From: JBEKIK01 sp963845975
GTDB taxonomy: Bacteria; Planctomycetota; Planctomycetia; Pirellulales; Thermoguttaceae
DNA: 64,000 nucleotides
Assembly: GCA_963845975.1 (NCBI GenBank)
Contig: CAWJUD010000001.1
Coordinates: forward strand, 496,001-560,000
Direction: 5' to 3'
Translations under genes and position numbers: made by a program
In this document: positions 33,198 to 42,906 of the stretch, piece by piece
How the letters are laid out: each line of letters starts with the position of its first letter
How positions within the stretch are numbered: position 1 is the stretch's first letter
Notes under the pieces: model-generated
Told to the model about the DNA's origin: nothing
The model's database searches: none
The model's input: only the letters and a program-made list of their open reading frames with translations

Positions 33198-34325
33198 ATG
33201 AACGAGCAACGACCTTTGATTGCACTGACGATGGGCGATCCGGCGGGGATCGGACCGGAAATAATTGTGGGGGCCTGGACCGAAACGGTGGTGCACGAAT
33301 GGTGCCGGCCGCTGGTCGTGGGAAATGCGGAAATTCTTCGCCGGGCGGTGACGCTTTGGCAGCGGAGCGTGAAGGTGGAGGAAATCGATTCGCCGGCTTC
33401 GGCTCGGCCTTCGCCCGAAGTTATTCCATGCCTGGCTTGCGGCTCATCTAACGTACTGGACGTGGCCCCAGGCACGCTCGACACCCGGGCCGGCCAGGCG
33501 GCTTATGACGCCGTGATAATGGCTACGCGTTTGGCTCTGGAGGGCAAAGTCGATGCCATCACCACCGCGCCCTTGCAAAAAGAGGCGCTGCATCGCGCCG
33601 GGCACGACTACCCGGGACACACCGAATTGCTGGCCCAACTCTGCGGCGTCGACGACTTTGCGATGATGCTCTACGTTGGACCGGGGGACGACATATTGGC
33701 GCCATTTGGTTTGACCGTGGTTCACGTCACCTTACATACCGCGCTTAGAAACGCGATCGACCTGCTTACACCGGAGGCCATTTTGGCCAAAGCCCGGCTG
33801 GCCGATTGCTTCATGTCGCGATTGATGCATCCGGCAGGCGCCGGAAAGATTACGCAGGCGAATCAGGGCCATCCTCGCAAGGCCGCAAAACAGTTCCTCA
33901 AGGATAATCGGCCGCGAATCGGGGTCTGCGCACTGAATCCTCACGCCGGGGAAGGTGGTTTATTCGGCGACGAAGAACGCACGATCATCCAGCCCGCGGT
34001 CCAGCGGGGCATAAGCGAAGGTCTGCAACTGGAAGGCCCGCTGCCCGCCGACACCCTTATGCTTCGGGCACGAGACGGACATTACGACGCGGTAGTAGCC
34101 ATGTTCCATGACCAGGGGCACATCGCCTTGAAATTATTGGGAATGCACCGGGCTGTAAATATAACTTTGGGGCTGCCCATCATCCGCACCAGCGTGGCGC
34201 ATGGCACGGCTTTTGACATTGCCTGGAAACGCCGCGCGGAAACCGGCAGCATGCTCGAAGCCATTCGCATTGCCAGCCGCCTGGCCGTGGATCGCGAGGC
34301 CTGGCGCAGGGAGTGCGAGAGTTAG
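33198..34325 (+). CDS. pdxA: 4-hydroxythreonine-4-phosphate dehydrogenase
   Basis: The 375-residue enzyme oxidises 4-phosphohydroxy-L-threonine in pyridoxal 5-phosphate synthesis (DXP-dependent route). It starts MNEQRPLIALTMGDPAGIGPE, the family's N-terminal signature. It contains GHTELLAQ, CALNPHAGEGG and FHDQGHIALK, which carry the metal-binding histidines. A segment of about 60 residues (95-160) is within the usual size. It is not visibly clustered with other pdx genes and converges on an ECF sigma factor one base apart. Confidence 0.94.
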   Translation: MNEQRPLIALTMGDPAGIGPEIIVGAWTETVVHEWCRPLVVGNAEILRRAVTLWQRSVKVEEIDSPASARPSPEVIPCLACGSSNVLDVAPGTLDTRAGQAAYDAVIMATRLALEGKVDAITTAPLQKEALHRAGHDYPGHTELLAQLCGVDDFAMMLYVGPGDDILAPFGLTVVHVTLHTALRNAIDLLTPEAILAKARLADCFMSRLMHPAGAGKITQANQGHPRKAAKQFLKDNRPRIGVCALNPHAGEGGLFGDEERTIIQPAVQRGISEGLQLEGPLPADTLMLRARDGHYDAVVAMFHDQGHIALKLLGMHRAVNITLGLPIIRTSVAHGTAFDIAWKRRAETGSMLEAIRIASRLAVDREAWRRECES

Positions 34326-34326
34326 A

Positions 34327-34914
34327 TTATTTTATTACGTGATTGATCCCGGCGTGGCGAAGCTTGTCGCGGGCCCGGCTGAGGATCGGCCCGATGCTGT
34401 TCTCGGCCATGCCGATCTGCATGCTGATCTCCTGGTAGCTTTTGCCCTCCAGATGATACATCCGCACCACCTCGGCCTCGATGCCTTTTAGCGAGTTTAG
34501 CATGCGGGAGATTTCTTCTTGATCCATGACGCGCTGTTCGACGCTAGGGTAGGGATAATTGGAAGAAAGGGCGTAAATCTCTTCTGCAGAGATACTTTGG
34601 CTCTCAACGGGTTTGCGGGCCTGCAACTCGCGAACAACGATACGCCGCGCGACCACCGTCAAATAGGTGGCTAAACTGCATTGACGGCGGAAATTGCGCA
34701 AAACAGCCAGATCGTTATCCACCACCACCAGAAAAACGCTCGCACATAGATCGTCGCGGTCTTCGGGAGTCAATTGTATGCCCCGGGACTGGGCCGTATG
34801 GTTGACCACGTGAATCATCAGTCCCATGAAGCGATCGACAAAGTCTTCCCAGGCCCTGGGCTTACGTTGCAGGCAGCGCTCCAGCAGATTGCGGTCGATT
34901 TCAGATAGTGCCAC
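34327..34914 (-). CDS. ECF-type RNA polymerase sigma factor
   Basis: The 195-residue protein has region 2 (DRDDLCASVFLVVVDNDLAVLRNFRRQCSLATYL) and region 4 (LKGIEAEVVRMYHLEGKSYQEISMQIGMAENSIGPILSRARDKLR). The sequence RRQCSLATYLTVVARRIVVRELQ is typical of planctomycete-expanded ECF groups. No anti-sigma gene is adjacent; the region upstream is a 500-base AT-rich gap. Confidence 0.85.
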   Translation of the reverse strand: MALSEIDRNLLERCLQRKPRAWEDFVDRFMGLMIHVVNHTAQSRGIQLTPEDRDDLCASVFLVVVDNDLAVLRNFRRQCSLATYLTVVARRIVVRELQARKPVESQSISAEEIYALSSNYPYPSVEQRVMDQEEISRMLNSLKGIEAEVVRMYHLEGKSYQEISMQIGMAENSIGPILSRARDKLRHAGINHVIK

Positions 34915-35423
34915 GCCTTCAATCCTTGTACATTAAGCCCCTGCAACCAACCCCATCCAATTCATTCAGGGAAAAACGGGGGACGAGCGAATTGTTTATC
35001 AATAGCCCTGCCTTCTAAAAATTGTAAATTCAATTGACTAAATAAACAAGTATTTACCTAGTTAATCACCAGCCTAATGTAGCATTATACCAGCTATTAA
35101 GTAGTAGCACATCAATAATTGTCGTTCCCCCCATAAGTATTTAATTGAAACTTTTACTGAACAGTAATTTGGATGATTTATTACTTATAATATGGGATGA
35201 TCCGGTCTTTCCACTCTTCCAAGATCGGCGTTTTATTTAGGCTGAATTAAGGTTCAATGGCCGGTCGAAAAGTACCTAGGAACCGTAACAGACTAAACTT
35301 AACAAATCAGGAGGCTGGACATTCTTATCTGGCCCATTCTTGTCTGGCCGGAAGAAGACAAGCAAGAATGCCTGTCCTCCTGTCCAAACGTCACGTCTTA
35401 TGTCATTTCCAGGGAGGGTTAAA
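34915..35423. other. AT-rich gap between divergent genes
   Basis: About 500 bases without a supported gene. It is markedly AT-rich compared with its neighbours and holds GGACATTCTTATCTGG/CCATTCTTGTCTGGCCGG tandem-like copies at about 35317-35350. It is a likely regulatory region for the divergent sigma and methyltransferase-like genes. Confidence 0.45.
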
Positions 35424-35978
35424 TTGACGCCAACCAGCCGCTGGAGGATTTTCTATCTTTCATATTTGTCAAACCCGGCATCCGACCGGGCAATCTATCG
35501 GGCGATTGTCCAGAAAAAATCCTATCGGATCCTAGAACTGGGTATCGCGGACGGCAGGCGGGCATTGCGCATGATCGATGCGGCCGCTTGTTTCACTTCC
35601 TGCTCTGATATCCAATATACAGGCATGGACAATTTCGAAGACCGCGGTGAAACCGATTGTCCGGGATTATCGCTGATCGCCGCCCATCGCGTATTAACAC
35701 GCAGCGGTGTAAAAATAAAACTCATCCCCGGCGATCCTTTAAGAAGTCTTGCCAGGGCAGCTAATGAACTGGGACAGGTCGATCTGCTGGTAGTCTCTTC
35801 ACAGGCCGAAACCGACCGGCTCAGCCGGGTATGGTATTTCGTACCTCGGTTATTGCACGCCCAATCGCGGATTTTTGTGGAGCGGGCTCTGCCGGGGGGT
35901 AAAAAAGCTTTACTGGCGGTATCTGCCCGTGAAGTCGAGCAATGGGCAGCCAAGGCCATCCGTTGGAAAGCGGCGTAA
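35424..35978 (+). CDS. SAM-dependent methyltransferase-like protein
   Basis: The likely start is the TTG at 35424, preceded by GGGAGGG, giving about 184 residues; the frame is open to 35340. ILELGIADGRRALRMID matches motif I of a class I methyltransferase fold, followed by YTGMDNFEDRGE (motif II acidic region) and VDLLVVSSQAETDRLSRV. No substrate is suggested. It is transcribed alone upstream of leuC. Confidence 0.6.
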   Translation: MTPTSRWRIFYLSYLSNPASDRAIYRAIVQKKSYRILELGIADGRRALRMIDAAACFTSCSDIQYTGMDNFEDRGETDCPGLSLIAAHRVLTRSGVKIKLIPGDPLRSLARAANELGQVDLLVVSSQAETDRLSRVWYFVPRLLHAQSRIFVERALPGGKKALLAVSAREVEQWAAKAIRWKAA

Positions 35979-36105
35979 AATTGGTTAGGGAATAGGCATT
36001 TGCAAGTTGTAAGATTAACATTCCGCTGACCAATTATGTCTTAGCTTGTTGCTTACACTACATGAACCAAACTGTAGTATAATATGTCTAAATAAGTGTT
36101 TAAAA

Positions 36106-36140
36106 ATCCCGATATCCATATCCCGATTCTCGATTCACTA
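36106..36140. repeat. Period-7 tract abutting leuC
   Basis: The units ATCCCGA, TATCCAT, ATCCCGA, TTCTCGA and TTCACTA repeat at 7 bases and end two bases before the leuC ATG. No Shine-Dalgarno sequence is present. Confidence 0.7.
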
Positions 36141-36142
36141 AT

Positions 36143-37558
<1,416 letters not shown>

Positions 37559-37563
37559 ATATT

Positions 37564-37620
37564 ATTGCAAATTGATAATTGCATATTGAACGACATTATC
37601 CTTTAAACATTATCCACTCC
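37564..37620. repeat. Period-7 tract between leuC and leuD
   Basis: ATTGCAA, ATTGATA, ATTGCAT and ATTGAAC repeat at 7 bases (37564-37591), followed by a looser stretch (AACATTA, TCCACTC, CCCATC) that reaches the leuD start. Confidence 0.7.
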
Positions 37621-37625
37621 CCATC

Positions 37626-38219
37626 ATGCGACCTTTTACAACCCATACCGGTTTAGTTATGCCGCTGGACCGGCCGAACATCGATACCGACCAGATCATC
37701 CCCAAGCAATTCCTCAAGCGAATCGAGCGCACGGGCTTTGGGAAATTCTTGTTTTTCGATTGGCGTTATTTGGACGACGGTACAGACAATCCAGAATTTA
37801 TCCTTAACCTGCCCGAGTATCGCGGGGCGAGCGTTTTGCTGGCACAACGTAACTTCGGCTGCGGATCGAGCCGCGAACACGCCCCTTGGGCGCTGGAGGA
37901 TTACGGTTTTCGCGCCATCATCGCCCCCAGTTTCGCCGACATCTTTTACAACAATTGCTTCAAGAACGGCTTGTTACCGATCCGGCTCGACGAGGCAGTA
38001 GTCGACGATCTTTTTCAGCGCGCCGCCAAACACCCGGGCTATAAACTCACGGCGGATCTGGAAAAGTGCGAAATTCGCGACGATTTCGGTATGAAATCAA
38101 CCTTCGAGGTAGACGACTTCCGACGCCATTGCCTCTTAAACGGCCTGGACGACATCGGCCTGACGCTGGAACACGAAAAAGAAATCGCCGCTTACGAAAA
38201 AGCCCGCGGAATTGCCTAA
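37626..38219 (+). CDS. leuD: 3-isopropylmalate dehydratase small subunit
   Basis: The 197-residue swivel subunit starts MRPFTTHTGLVMPLDRPNIDTDQIIPKQFL, the standard LeuD N-terminus, and contains FGCGSSREHAPWAL for substrate binding. It assembles with LeuC. The length is normal. No RBS is visible; repeat sequence precedes the start. Confidence 0.96.
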   Translation: MRPFTTHTGLVMPLDRPNIDTDQIIPKQFLKRIERTGFGKFLFFDWRYLDDGTDNPEFILNLPEYRGASVLLAQRNFGCGSSREHAPWALEDYGFRAIIAPSFADIFYNNCFKNGLLPIRLDEAVVDDLFQRAAKHPGYKLTADLEKCEIRDDFGMKSTFEVDDFRRHCLLNGLDDIGLTLEHEKEIAAYEKARGIA

Positions 38220-38316
38220 TCTCAATTTGGATCCGATCTCCGGCGATACGCGGAGTGATTGACATCCCTTTATTCCGGGAATATAGTTGAGTTGCACATT
38301 CTTAAGGAGGTAAAGA

Positions 38317-38694
38317 ATGGGAACCTTTTCCGTCAATTGCCGTGTCGTTAATCACCTAAAACGTTCTAACGAGGCTGAGGTGCGCCGGTTGTTGCTGGAC
38401 ACAGGTAGCGAATGTACCTGGATTCCTGAAACAATTCTCAAAAAGATCGGCGTTAAGCCGGAAAAGAAGGACGTGCCTTTCGTGATGGCAAATGGGAACA
38501 CTATTACCCGGAACATTGGTTTTGCCATCCTTCACATCGGCAAGCACTTTACCATCGACGAAGTAGTTTTTGCACAGGGCGATGACTTGGCTTCATTGGG
38601 TGCGCGGACATTGGAAGGCATGAATCTCAGGGTAGATCCCCGCGCGAAGAAACTAGTCGCCGCCGGCCCGCATCCAGCAGCAGCATCAAGATAG
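38317..38694 (+). CDS. Retropepsin-like aspartyl protease
   Basis: The 125-residue protein carries LLLDTGSECTWIP, the D-T/S-G motif of single-domain retroviral-type aspartyl proteases, which act as dimers. The second hydrophobic motif (IDEVVFAQGDDLASLGARTLEGMNL) fits the flap and psi-loop half. TAAGGAGG precedes the start at good spacing, so it is expressed on its own. There is no signal peptide. Bacterial members are poorly characterised. Confidence 0.75.
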   Translation: MGTFSVNCRVVNHLKRSNEAEVRRLLLDTGSECTWIPETILKKIGVKPEKKDVPFVMANGNTITRNIGFAILHIGKHFTIDEVVFAQGDDLASLGARTLEGMNLRVDPRAKKLVAAGPHPAAASR

Positions 38695-38737
38695 GCCGTT
38701 ATCCGGGAGGTGATTTTCCGAGATTTCTTTGTCACAC

Positions 38738-40060
38738 TCAAAGCAGCGGCGACGTCTTATCAAAACCAATATATCTTTCGCTCCACTGGGCCACGCTCAA
38801 GAGGGCTTCGTCTTGATTTTGCCGGCCGACTAGTTGCAGGCCTACCGGCATGCCGTCGGCGGCCAGGCCGCAGGGGATTGAGAATACGGGCACGCCGGCG
38901 CAACTCCAGGGGGCTTGGAATTTCGGCGTGCCCGTGGTTTCCAGCGTGGCCGGAGCGGTAGTGTCGGTCGAGGGCGTGAGCAGGGCGTCGCAATCGGTGA
39001 AAAGGCCCCTTACACGGCGGCGGAATTCACGCTGCCAGGCCAGGGCCGACGCGTAATCCACAGCCAAGATCTTAAGCCCTTCGTCTAAAAGCGAAGTAAT
39101 CATCGGCCCGTATTTATCGCGATACGTGGCGAACTGTTCGCGATGATATTCCGCCGCCTCAACGGCCATTATCCGGCGGTGCATGGCGGCCACTTTGGCG
39201 AAATCGATGGAAGATTGCACCGCTTTTATTTCCGCGCCTCCATTGCGAAGTTTGACGATTGTTTCTTCGATTACCTCGCGAACCGCCGGATGGGCTTCGT
39301 CCATAAAGAATTTTTGCAATACACCCAGTCGCGGCGGCCGGGAAATGCCCGCAGGCTTGACCCACGATTCGCCCAACAAACTTTGCATGAGGATATCCAA
39401 ATCGCCCGCCGTGCGGGCCATCGGTCCTGGATGATCGAGATGATAACTCACAGGCACGATGCTTTCGCGGCTCAAAAGGCCGAATGTCGGTTTCAGCGTG
39501 GCAATGCCGCAGTAGCTTGCCGGGCGGACCAGCGAGCCGCCGGTTTGCGTGCCCAGGGCCCCAAAACACATGCCCATGGCCACGGCCACGGCCGAGCCGC
39601 TCGAGGAACCGCCGGGCGTATGACGCAGTTCCACATCCCAGGGATTCCGCGTGGGCGAGGGATCGAAACAGGCGAACTCCACGGTAACAGTCTTGCCCAG
39701 GATAATGGCCCCTGCCCGGCGCAAGGCCGCCACCAGCGGAGCGTCGGCCGTGGCGGCCGGGTGGTTCTGTCTAAGCGGCGAACCTGCACAGGTGGGCAAG
39801 CCGGCCACGTCGATGATGTCCTTAATGCCGATGGGAATCCCATGCAGCGTTCCGCGATAATTGCCGGCCCGGGCCTCGCGGCCCAAATCTTCGGCCGTGC
39901 GACGGGCATTCTCGGCATCCACAACCACCCAGGCTTGCAAGCGCTCTTCGTACTTGTCGATCTGCGCCAGGCAATGATCGACCAATTCCCGGGGCGACAG
40001 TTTCCCGGCGCGGATGGCTGACGCGGCATCGGCAATAGATTGAAAGGTCGTCATAGCCAT
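38738..40060 (-). CDS. Amidase-signature enzyme (GatA-like)
   Basis: The 440-residue protein has the Ser-cisSer-Lys triad: Lys80 (PIGIKD), Ser152 in the GGSSSGSA loop and Ser176 (TQTGGSLVRPA). Amidase-signature enzymes include GatA, indoleacetamide hydrolase and aryl acylamidases. No gatB or gatC is adjacent, so I call it a stand-alone amidase. The start is uncertain: ATGs at 40060 and 40054 both lack a clear RBS. It is divergent from bioB. Confidence 0.85.
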   Translation of the reverse strand: MAMTTFQSIADAASAIRAGKLSPRELVDHCLAQIDKYEERLQAWVVVDAENARRTAEDLGREARAGNYRGTLHGIPIGIKDIIDVAGLPTCAGSPLRQNHPAATADAPLVAALRRAGAIILGKTVTVEFACFDPSPTRNPWDVELRHTPGGSSSGSAVAVAMGMCFGALGTQTGGSLVRPASYCGIATLKPTFGLLSRESIVPVSYHLDHPGPMARTAGDLDILMQSLLGESWVKPAGISRPPRLGVLQKFFMDEAHPAVREVIEETIVKLRNGGAEIKAVQSSIDFAKVAAMHRRIMAVEAAEYHREQFATYRDKYGPMITSLLDEGLKILAVDYASALAWQREFRRRVRGLFTDCDALLTPSTDTTAPATLETTGTPKFQAPWSCAGVPVFSIPCGLAADGMPVGLQLVGRQNQDEALLSVAQWSERYIGFDKTSPLL

Positions 40061-40140
40061 AGTATCGAGCAAAGCAAGCCGGGCCGACAATCCCTCCCCC
40101 CTGTTTGTGGATTTGCATGAGATTTGGTATATTCTTGGAG

Positions 40141-41160
40141 ATGATAAACAACGCCATTCAACTTGACGAATTTTCCACCGGCTTTAACGACCGGTGGCAG
40201 GAACTGGCCGATCGGGCGATTGACGGCCGCTTGCTTGGCGCGGATGAAGGCCTGGCCGTGCTCCGTTCCGCCGACAATGAGTTGCTCGATATTTTGGCGG
40301 CGGCATATCGCGTGCGGCATCGCTACTTCGGCAATCGGGTGCATTTGAATTTTTTGATCAACGCCAAGAGCGGACACTGCGGCGAGGATTGTGGTTATTG
40401 TTCGCAATCGCGGGTCTCCACGGCCGAAATTCCGCGATATGATCTTGTGGATGAAGAAAAAATCCTCGATGGGGCCCGAATCGCTGCCGAATATCGGGCA
40501 AAAACATATTGTATCGTAATCTCCGGGCGCTCGCCGAGCGACCGCGAGATTGAAACGATCGCCGCAACCGTGCCGCGGATCAAGGCGAAATACGGCCTGG
40601 CGATTTGTGCGTCCGTGGGCTTGCTGTCGTCAGAACAGGCTGCATTGCTTAAGGCCGGCGGCGTGGATCGGGTGAATCATAATCTCAATACCAGCCGGCG
40701 ATTCTATCCCCGGATTTGCTCTACCCATACTTATCAACAGCGATTGGACACGCTCAAGACGGTTCGCCGCGCCGGGCTGAAAATATGCTCGGGCGGGATC
40801 GTAGGCATGGGCGAGGAGGATATCGACGTTGTGGAATTGGCCCTGGAACTCGGCCGGCTAAAGGTCCAGGCCCTGCCGATCAACTTTTTGCAGCCCATCG
40901 CCGGCACCCCGCTTGAAGGCACGTGGCGATTGAATCCCCGATATTGCCTGAAAGTGCTGGTCTTGTTCCGGTTGGCCAATCCCAAATGCGAGTTGCGCAT
41001 TGCAGCCGGGCGGGAAATGCACCTTGGTCCGCTGCAGGCGATGGGCCTTTACCCGGCCAATTCGATTTTCGTGGGCGATTACCTTACGACCAAGGGCCAA
41101 GCCCCGGAGGAGGATTTGAAAATGATCGAAGCCCTGGGATTCGAGACCGTCACGGAGTAA
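40141..41160 (+). CDS. bioB: Biotin synthase
   Basis: This radical-SAM enzyme of about 339 residues (from the ATG at 40141) inserts sulfur into dethiobiotin. The [4Fe-4S] motif CGEDCGYC gives Cys80, Cys84 and Cys87, and the [2Fe-2S]-site region (ICASVGLL, GVDRVNHNLNTS, CSGGIVGMGE, INFLQPIAGTPL) is typical. The frame is open to 40105 and the start is uncertain because GGAG touches the ATG. Other bio genes are not in the window. A period-7 tract follows the gene. Confidence 0.95.
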   Translation: MINNAIQLDEFSTGFNDRWQELADRAIDGRLLGADEGLAVLRSADNELLDILAAAYRVRHRYFGNRVHLNFLINAKSGHCGEDCGYCSQSRVSTAEIPRYDLVDEEKILDGARIAAEYRAKTYCIVISGRSPSDREIETIAATVPRIKAKYGLAICASVGLLSSEQAALLKAGGVDRVNHNLNTSRRFYPRICSTHTYQQRLDTLKTVRRAGLKICSGGIVGMGEEDIDVVELALELGRLKVQALPINFLQPIAGTPLEGTWRLNPRYCLKVLVLFRLANPKCELRIAAGREMHLGPLQAMGLYPANSIFVGDYLTTKGQAPEEDLKMIEALGFETVTE

Positions 41161-41190
41161 GGTAGATGATAGGTGGTAGATGGAATAGAG

Positions 41191-41230
41191 ATTGCAAATT
41201 GAAAATTGCAAAATGCAAATTGCAAATTGT
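41191..41230. repeat. Period-7 tract after bioB
   Basis: The units ATTGCAA, ATTGAAA, ATTGCAA, AATGCAA and ATTGCAA are near-perfect at 7 bases. Confidence 0.8.
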
Positions 41231-41265
41231 GGTGCATCGGACGCGGTTACCGGGCGTTATATTTG

Positions 41266-41308
41266 GTTTAGCCGCGACCGGGCACCATGCTGTGCATGGT
41301 CGGGGAGC
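41266..41308. repeat. GTTTAGCC element upstream of the ECF gene
   Basis: It begins GTTTAGCCGCGACC and contains CACCATGCTGTGCATGG, the core also found at 6118. Its right end (CGGGGAG) lies just upstream of the start at 41315 and may act as its RBS. Confidence 0.6.
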
Positions 41309-41314
41309 GTTCTA

Positions 41315-41584
41315 ATGTCCGATTCCAAGCGAGCCAAGGTTTCCGAGTTGATTGCTCAGGCGCGGCAGGGGGATGATGAGTGCCGGGATCGGCTGTTTGG
41401 GCTTTGCCGGTCGTACTTGGGGTTCGTAGCTCGGTCGCAGGTGGAAACGTGGCTTACGGCGCAAGGTGGACGCCTCCGATCTGGTGCAGGAGACGATGCT
41501 CGAGGCGTATCGCGATTTCGGGCATTTTCAAGGCGGGACCGAGCAGGAATGGCTGGCCTGGCTGAAGCGGATTCTGGCCCATAA
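41315..41584 (+). CDS. ECF sigma factor, N-terminal fragment
   Basis: From ATG 41315 the frame reads MSDSKRAKVSELIAQARQGD and FGLCRSYLGFVARSQVETWL, the start of sigma region 2, then loses sense. Removing one T from the TT at 41454-41455 restores VETWLRRKVDASDLVQETM, the expected region 2 sequence. I therefore join it with 41466-41933 as one gene with a +1 insertion. Confidence 0.7.
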   Translation: MSDSKRAKVSELIAQARQGDDECRDRLFGLCRSYLGFVARSQVETWLTAQGGRLRSGAGDDARGVSRFRAFSRRDRAGMAGLAEADSGP

Positions 41585-41933
41585 CGCGGCCGATTTTGTC
41601 CGCCGTTACCGGGGGACCGCCAAGCGCGAGGCCGGCCGGGAAATCGCCTTTCGCGATCCGGACGACAGCCTTGCCCGGGCGCGCGCCGAGCCCGCCGCAG
41701 ATCAGCCTACGCCCAGCCAGGAGTTTTTGCTGATCGACACCGAGTTGCGTGTGACGGCCGCGTTGGCCGATCTGCCGGAGGATTATCAAGAGGTGATCGT
41801 CTTACGGAATCTCCAACGCCTGCCGTTCAACGAGGTCGCCGAGCGGATGAATCGCACCCGTCCCGCCGTGCAAATGCTGTGGATGCGGGCGATAAAAAAG
41901 CTGCAAGAGGCGATGGGAGAGAGTGATGAGTGA
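41466..41933 (+). CDS. ECF sigma factor, C-terminal fragment
   Basis: The frame has DASDLVQETMLEAYRDFGHFQG (region 2.2-2.3) and region 4 (LPEDYQEVIVLRNLQRLPFNEVAERMNRTRPAVQMLWMRAIKKLQE). The start codon is artificial, as translation should enter from the upstream frame. The end overlaps the following membrane protein gene by eight bases. It belongs with the adjacent Ser/Thr kinase in a common planctomycete arrangement. Confidence 0.75.
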   Translation: MDASDLVQETMLEAYRDFGHFQGGTEQEWLAWLKRILAHNAADFVRRYRGTAKREAGREIAFRDPDDSLARARAEPAADQPTPSQEFLLIDTELRVTAALADLPEDYQEVIVLRNLQRLPFNEVAERMNRTRPAVQMLWMRAIKKLQEAMGESDE

Positions 41934-42366
41934 AGACGATTTTCAGCTACAAGTTGCAAGAAAGGCAAAAAGGCGAGCCATAGTCAGCGGCGCGGTGACA
42001 AACACGATTCTTGTATTCCTATTGTTCGTAATACCAAACCGACACAAGGAGCCAATAACAGATATTATTATGAACGCTCTTTGTCCCGCGTTGTTTTTTT
42101 CAGTTACGGGTTTTATCGGAGGAAGTATCGGATGTAACATGCGACGAATGAGTTTTGGAATGGGAATAAGCGCTATTGTATTTGGTTTTTTAGGTTTTGT
42201 CGTCGCTTCGTGGGCCGCACACACTGGGATCATGCCATGGTTATGTGTTCCACTAGATTTTTGTGCTTTTGCTGTGATGGGGGCGCTCTGTGGTGGCGTA
42301 GGGGCCATGTTTCGCGAACTTGTCGAGAATCTGGAGGAAAGAGATTTTGGCCGCAATTTTCGTTAG
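41926..42366 (+). CDS. Four-helix membrane protein (main part)
   Basis: About 146 residues with four predicted helices (TNTILVFLLFVIP, ALFFSVTGFIGGSIG, GISAIVFGFLGFVVASW, LDFCAFAVMGALCGGVG). ATG 41926 is preceded by GATGGGAGAG and overlaps the sigma factor gene. The last residues (DFGRNFR) are probably wrong: a -1 shift at about 42345 gives FWPQFSLAELMVLVFLVAV, which continues to 42455 as a final helix. Function unknown. Confidence 0.6.
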   Translation: MSEDDFQLQVARKAKRRAIVSGAVTNTILVFLLFVIPNRHKEPITDIIMNALCPALFFSVTGFIGGSIGCNMRRMSFGMGISAIVFGFLGFVVASWAAHTGIMPWLCVPLDFCAFAVMGALCGGVGAMFRELVENLEERDFGRNFR

Positions 42367-42455
42367 CGGAATTAATGGTCTTGGTGTTTTTGGTGGCAGT
42401 GTTTATGAGCTGCATTGTTACCATAGGGAGAATTAATCTCAGTCTTCATTATTGA
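42367..42455 (+). pseudogene. Displaced C-terminal helix of the preceding membrane protein
   Basis: The reading frame one base from the previous gene encodes FSLAELMVLVFLVAVFMSCIVTIGRINLSLHY (about 42353-42452). It has no start of its own and is most easily explained as the C-terminus of the 41926 gene after a single-base deletion. Confidence 0.5.
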
Positions 42456-42478
42456 ACAGTGTCGAAAAGCCGGAGAAA

Positions 42479-42510
42479 TCCTCCGCTCCCCTGCGGGTCG
42501 CGGCTAAACG
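42479..42510. repeat. GGTCGCGGCTAAAC hairpin element
   Basis: CCGCTCCCCTGCGGGTCGCGG followed by CTAAAC; a near-copy is at 23873-23901. It lies 25 bases upstream of the kinase start. Confidence 0.6.
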
Positions 42511-42534
42511 AATTCCACTTCTCAAATAATTTTC

Positions 42535-42906
42535 ATGAATAATCCATTGCCCGAGGAAAACGAATTAAAAATTCTCGACGCCTATCTTGCCCAGTTGCAG
42601 GCGGGGGAGGGGGCGGATAGGGAGGCGGTGTTGCGCGAGCATCCTGAATTGGCATCTGCGCTGGATTGTTTGGAGGCGCTGGAAAAATTGGGACCGAGGG
42701 AGGCGATGGAGATTCCAGATGGGGCCGAGAATAGCCCTCACCCTAACCCTCTCCCAAAGGGAGAGGGGACTTTGTCTCCCTCGCACTCCCAAACGGAGAG
42801 GGGACTTTGCCGCGGGGGTTTGGCGGATATCAACTTCTTGCGGAAATCGGGCGCGGGGGCATGGGCGTGGTTTATAAGGCTCGGCAGGAAGATCTGGACC
42901 GGGTAG
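42535..42906 (+). CDS. Ser/Thr kinase, N-terminal extension (interrupted)
   Basis: The first 65 residues (ILDAYLAQLQAGEGADREAVLREHPELASALDCLEALEKL) form the helical pre-kinase segment found before planctomycete protein kinases. The frame then enters two copies of a CCCTCACCCT/GAGAGGGG repeat (from 42735) and becomes nonsense, while the kinase domain continues in another frame at 42807. The repeat insertion therefore broke the gene, or brought a length not divisible by three. Confidence 0.6.
   Translation: MNNPLPEENELKILDAYLAQLQAGEGADREAVLREHPELASALDCLEALEKLGPREAMEIPDGAENSPHPNPLPKGEGTLSPSHSQTERGLCRGGLADINFLRKSGAGAWAWFIRLGRKIWTG
42735..42811. repeat. Two CCCTCACCCT/GAGAGGGG repeat copies inside the kinase gene
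   Basis: The first copy is at 42735-42770, and a second, shorter copy (CACTCCC, AAACGGAGAGGGG) is at about 42784-42802. They lie exactly between the N-terminal extension and the kinase domain. Confidence 0.8.

Noticed and set aside
39143..40021. 292-codon plus-strand frame over the amidase gene
   Set aside because: The minus strand encodes a complete amidase-signature triad; the plus frame is low-complexity and lacks an RBS.
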